Assembly: GCA_948099385.1 (NCBI GenBank)
Contig: CANUEZ040000164.1
Location: forward strand, 4,540,501-4,604,500
DNA length: 64,000 nt
Origin: Fasciola hepatica
Lineage: Eukaryota > Platyhelminthes > Trematoda > Plagiorchiida > Fasciolidae
Reading direction: 5' to 3'
Shown: positions 60,701 through 64,000 of the stretch, in pieces
Layout of the letters: each line of letters begins with the position of its first letter
Position numbering within the stretch: the first letter of the stretch is position 1
The notes under the pieces: generated by a model
Database searches by the model: none
Told to the model about the DNA's origin: nothing
Seen by the model: only the letters and a program-made list of their open reading frames with translations
Program-made: the position numbers and the translations under genes

Positions 60701-63130
60701 GTCGATAACACAAGCACCACGTCTTTTTGACGTAACAGCCTAAAATGATTACCGTCGCAATATATTGTACATTAAATTTATGACATAATACCATCCCAGG
60801 TAAATACTCAATCGGTCGAACCGCATTGGTTTGATTAATATACAGATCTCCGTTTCTGCACAATACAAGCACACGGGGATTTCGCCGAACGTCTAAAGTG
60901 GCAGACTAACGTATTTTTTTTACTATGCTAGCTTCTGCGTTCATGTAAGTACTAGTTCCGGAAATAAGTAATTCAGAGATAATCCGAAAATATTGATTCC
61001 TCTGAGTGTACGGAATTTTACTCACAAAAATTCAGTGAATTTATTTTCACAGATAATCAAGATAGTAGAATCACTCTTTGGCTCCATATCATGATCAACA
61101 GATTATCGTTTAAAAACAATATCAGTTGCTACGATACTACACAATAATTTGTATACTAGTGCGCTGCTTATTCCGCGCACTGAAATAAGATGACTTCCTT
61201 GCCGTATTCCATCGAATGATTGACTTACGTGTTGAGTCCCAGACTGAAAGGACTGAAAGGACTGAAAAAGGTATTGGTCTTGAGAAACGGTCTCAGTAAA
61301 AGATAATCAATCACTACTTTGTTAGGTAATACAGACATCACTTACGTCAACCATCTACGGCACTTTCCAAATGAAAGTACGTCAGGGAGGGTTTAGACAG
61401 CGCTCGACTGTGTCCAAATTACTTGACAACAGTGGCGAACACCGTGAAGTTTACTGCGTCAAAGAAAGCCAGTACACGAATGTGATAGGGATGGTATCAG
61501 ACAGCGCTTGGTTACATCCAAAATGCGAAATTATCATGTTTAAAGAGAGGCAAACGAAGTATGATTCAAGGTTACCACGTGACGCGCGGGAGCAGAGCAA
61601 ATGTGACAGAAAAACGTTGCACAGTATGAGGACCAAGTGAACGTGACCAACACACCGGAACACCTGGCCTGCACTCACCATACGCAGATCCAGAAATATT
61701 GAGGAGAAAACGGAAATTGGTCTGATTGTTTTATTGAAAAGGATGAACATCTATGGTTGTACTTTGTACATGGTATACAAACCAAATTTTGGAGATAACA
61801 CAAAGTGCCGACATATAAATTTATGATGTGACCTAAGTGACTTGAACTTTCATAGCAGGAAAACCAACTGAATCCCGATGACAAAGTAGGCAAACACACA
61901 CGCCTCTGAGGAGAACCTGGTCAATCCAAATTATGTCCGACTTCGTCGTCGTTGAATCAACAGACAACCATAGAGTGTGAACAAATACACTGGGCACACC
62001 TACGAGATGTCGAATCTTCCGTAGCACTACTGAAAAGCGAGTTACCAGACGATATTTGAATACCATTGTGTTTGTAGTAAATTCTGACGGAAAAATGTAT
62101 GTGATCGTTAAATGATGGCGAAGTAAATTAAGGAGCTGATGTGGGATAATGAATCTAGGCTCTTGACCAACTCTAAACGAGGACTATATGAGTGAAATAT
62201 TTTTTCTCAGTGTGTGGGGGATTATTGAAGTGGTCTAGATAGGTAAACTCAATAGGCTCTATGTGAACTTGCTCTCATATGATCCTCAGAGTTAACAGAT
62301 TGATTCAATCAACACGGAAAATTTTGCACTGGATGTATGTACCTACGGAATAATTTGAAGTATATGGAGTGGGGCCAATATCCATATCAGCATCAGAGGT
62401 AATCACAATGTCAGAGGACGAAATCCAATCTAACGTATTATCTATATGCATATATGTATGGTATCTCCGTGAAAATGATTATTCCATATTAGTGAGTAGT
62501 ACAAACTCTGGTTTGTTGAATCATCTGGGACGTTTACCAAACATTTATTATTTTAGGAACAGTGAAGAAATATTCAACGACATTCTGGGGCCAGCGGGCT
62601 ACTTCAACCGACCACAGCTTCGACTGCCTAACAAAGCCCGTTGATTTGACAGAACAGGAACGTTGGTCTAAGCGTAACACGCTGTCCAATCAGAGATTCG
62701 GGTTGGAAAGTAAGTCGAGCAAGCATAGTCGAACGGGGCGAACATCAGTCACGTCTAACCAAAATGTCACAGTGCGGGGCATGCGAGGAACAAATTATGA
62801 ATGAGATGGTGTGTGTGTATTTGTATGGGGTGCAGAGTTGCCATGTGGCTGACTGGTCTATGGTGATCACCCTATTGATCTTTGTCTTGCCTAAATTTAA
62901 GTGTAGATATGAATAAACGTGTTTCATACCACAATTTGATTGATGCACAAAAAGTACACGAAATATTATACCGAGGTCGGTCTATACAAAATCGATATCA
63001 CCAGGCACCAGATTGACCTTTTTCCGAGGATTCATTTACCTGTATGATAATTTCCCGTTTTTAAATACGTAACTTGTTATTATTGATCATACGGCCGAAG
63101 TACCATTTGTCTGATTATTCCCGATGAGCA

Positions 63131-64000
63131 CATTATGAGAAGACAGATTGGCGAACAAGCTCGTGATTCATACTCTTGCCAATACATCACATGACATGAG
63201 TATGACTCACTGAAGTAACATTTTTACCAAACATTTATCCTCATTTCCTGATCATATGAGTCTATATTGTTTTGGCACTGGTCAACTCGAAGATCGAATT
63301 GCGAATCACATCGCCTCCGTCTTGAGTTTATCCTTGTTAAATCGACGAAGTAATTTTCCCCCAAAACGCTGTCATTATATAAGGAATTTGTTGTCCATTC
63401 GTCCTCCCTACAGTGGTGATCAACTTTTTGGGAATCTCAAGTGTATTGATGATTGAGCAAGAGTGTATATGGTACACACGTCTAAGGAAAGGCAGCAACG
63501 TCAAAACCAACCATGTGCTTCCGGGAATACTTTGTTCAGTCACCCTAATATATTATAAAACTGCCTACTTAGCTACACTTCACTTCATGTTATTCAATTA
63601 AAAAATGTGGAACAATGTTTGAGGTACGCCATGGGTACAGTGGAAAGCTGTTGACACAGTACGTGATCTACAGCAGAAGATTTGTTCACCATGACCGCTA
63701 GGTCTACATTTAGCCGCTATGAGTATATGGCCATCGTGGTGGTCATCTCCTCCATCTGCTCCAGTAAAGTTCCACATTATGAGAAGACAGATTGGCGAAC
63801 AATCTCGTGATTCATACTCATGCCAATACATCACATGACATGAGTATGACTCACTGAAGTAACATTTTTACCAAACATTTATCCTCATTTCCTGATCATA
63901 TGAGGCCATATTGTTTGGCACTGGTCAACTCGAAGATCGAATTGCGAATCACATCGCCTCCGTCTTGAGTTTATCCTTGTTAAATCGACGAAGTAATTTT
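63131..64000. repeat. 644-bp tandem duplication running off the right edge
   Basis: CATTATGAGAAGACAGATTG starts at 63,131 and again at 63,775, and the second copy is followed to the window end with few changes. The junction (TTCCACATTATGAG) and the left boundary (GAGCACATTATGAG) share CACATTATGAG. Repeat A has only a single copy, so the duplication arose in B after the A/B split. The second unit reads TATGAGGCCATATTG where the first reads TATGAGTCTATATTG; the former matches D at 40,371. Confidence 0.92.

Larger units (their letters stand above)
52950..63774. repeat. segmental repeat B (partner of A)
   Basis: It begins in the minus-strand gypsy gag and runs to the tandem unit near the right end, colinear with A except for extra blocks at 53.78-53.9, 54.2-56.99, 57.55-57.66, 57.78-58.14 and 58.86-59.15 kb. 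The block at 58.86-59.15 kb is bounded by CTTTG/CTTTATAAAA on both sides, as expected if A lost it by recombination between short direct repeats. The part beyond 57 kb has no recognisable genes. Confidence 0.9.

Noticed and set aside
1..64000. A CRISPR array, phage-defence island or bacterial operon
   Set aside because: There are no regularly spaced direct repeats with spacers, no dense same-strand long ORFs, and the window carries introns and eukaryotic retrotransposons.

Overview
The window looks like repeat-dense, gene-poor nuclear DNA from a eukaryote, most likely a flatworm and probably a digenean fluke. The clearest coding sequence is split by introns with GT/AG junctions and matched phases. 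Almost everything else recognisable is decayed retrotransposon: Ty3/gypsy, BEL/Pao, a CR1-like LINE and RTE-like LINEs, together with (TA)n and (CA)n microsatellites and tRNA-like SINE sequence. There are no bacterial operons, ribosome-binding sites or CRISPR arrays. The species cannot be named from the sequence alone.

Layout. 0.5-1.65 kb holds four exons of a gene with two CUB domains on the + strand. 4.2-6.8 kb holds old, diverged copies of repeats that recur later. 9.1-10.6 kb is a BEL/Pao remnant. 11.3-12.8 kb is a Ty3/gypsy gag-protease-RT remnant. 13.8-16.05 kb is a CR1-like LINE with endonuclease and RT, followed by an unassigned pyrimidine-rich tract to about 18.4 kb. 18.45-19.83 kb is a second Ty3/gypsy remnant on the minus strand, which lies at the edge of a large repeat called A here.

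The rest is nested segmental repeats. Repeat A (about 19.16-26.5 kb) recurs as B (about 52.95-64.0 kb), in places at roughly 97% identity. The region from 25.46 to 32.6 kb recurs, more diverged, as D (39.48-47.48 kb). Between A and D lie RTE LINE pieces in both orientations (30.3, 32.65-33.95 and 34.75-35.02 kb). A 2.15-kb sequence E (36.44-38.59 kb) recurs in inverted orientation as E' (49.31-51.46 kb), enclosing most of D in a loop of about 10.7 kb.

No set of genes working together as an undescribed system could be supported. The items most worth a second look are a hammerhead-ribozyme-like core at 54.5 kb, the E/E' inverted pair with its terminal hairpin and unidentified 203-residue reading frame, and a pair of homologous unidentified ORF fragments at 36.1 and 57.6 kb. 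All homology statements come from reading the sequence by eye; no alignment or database search was run.
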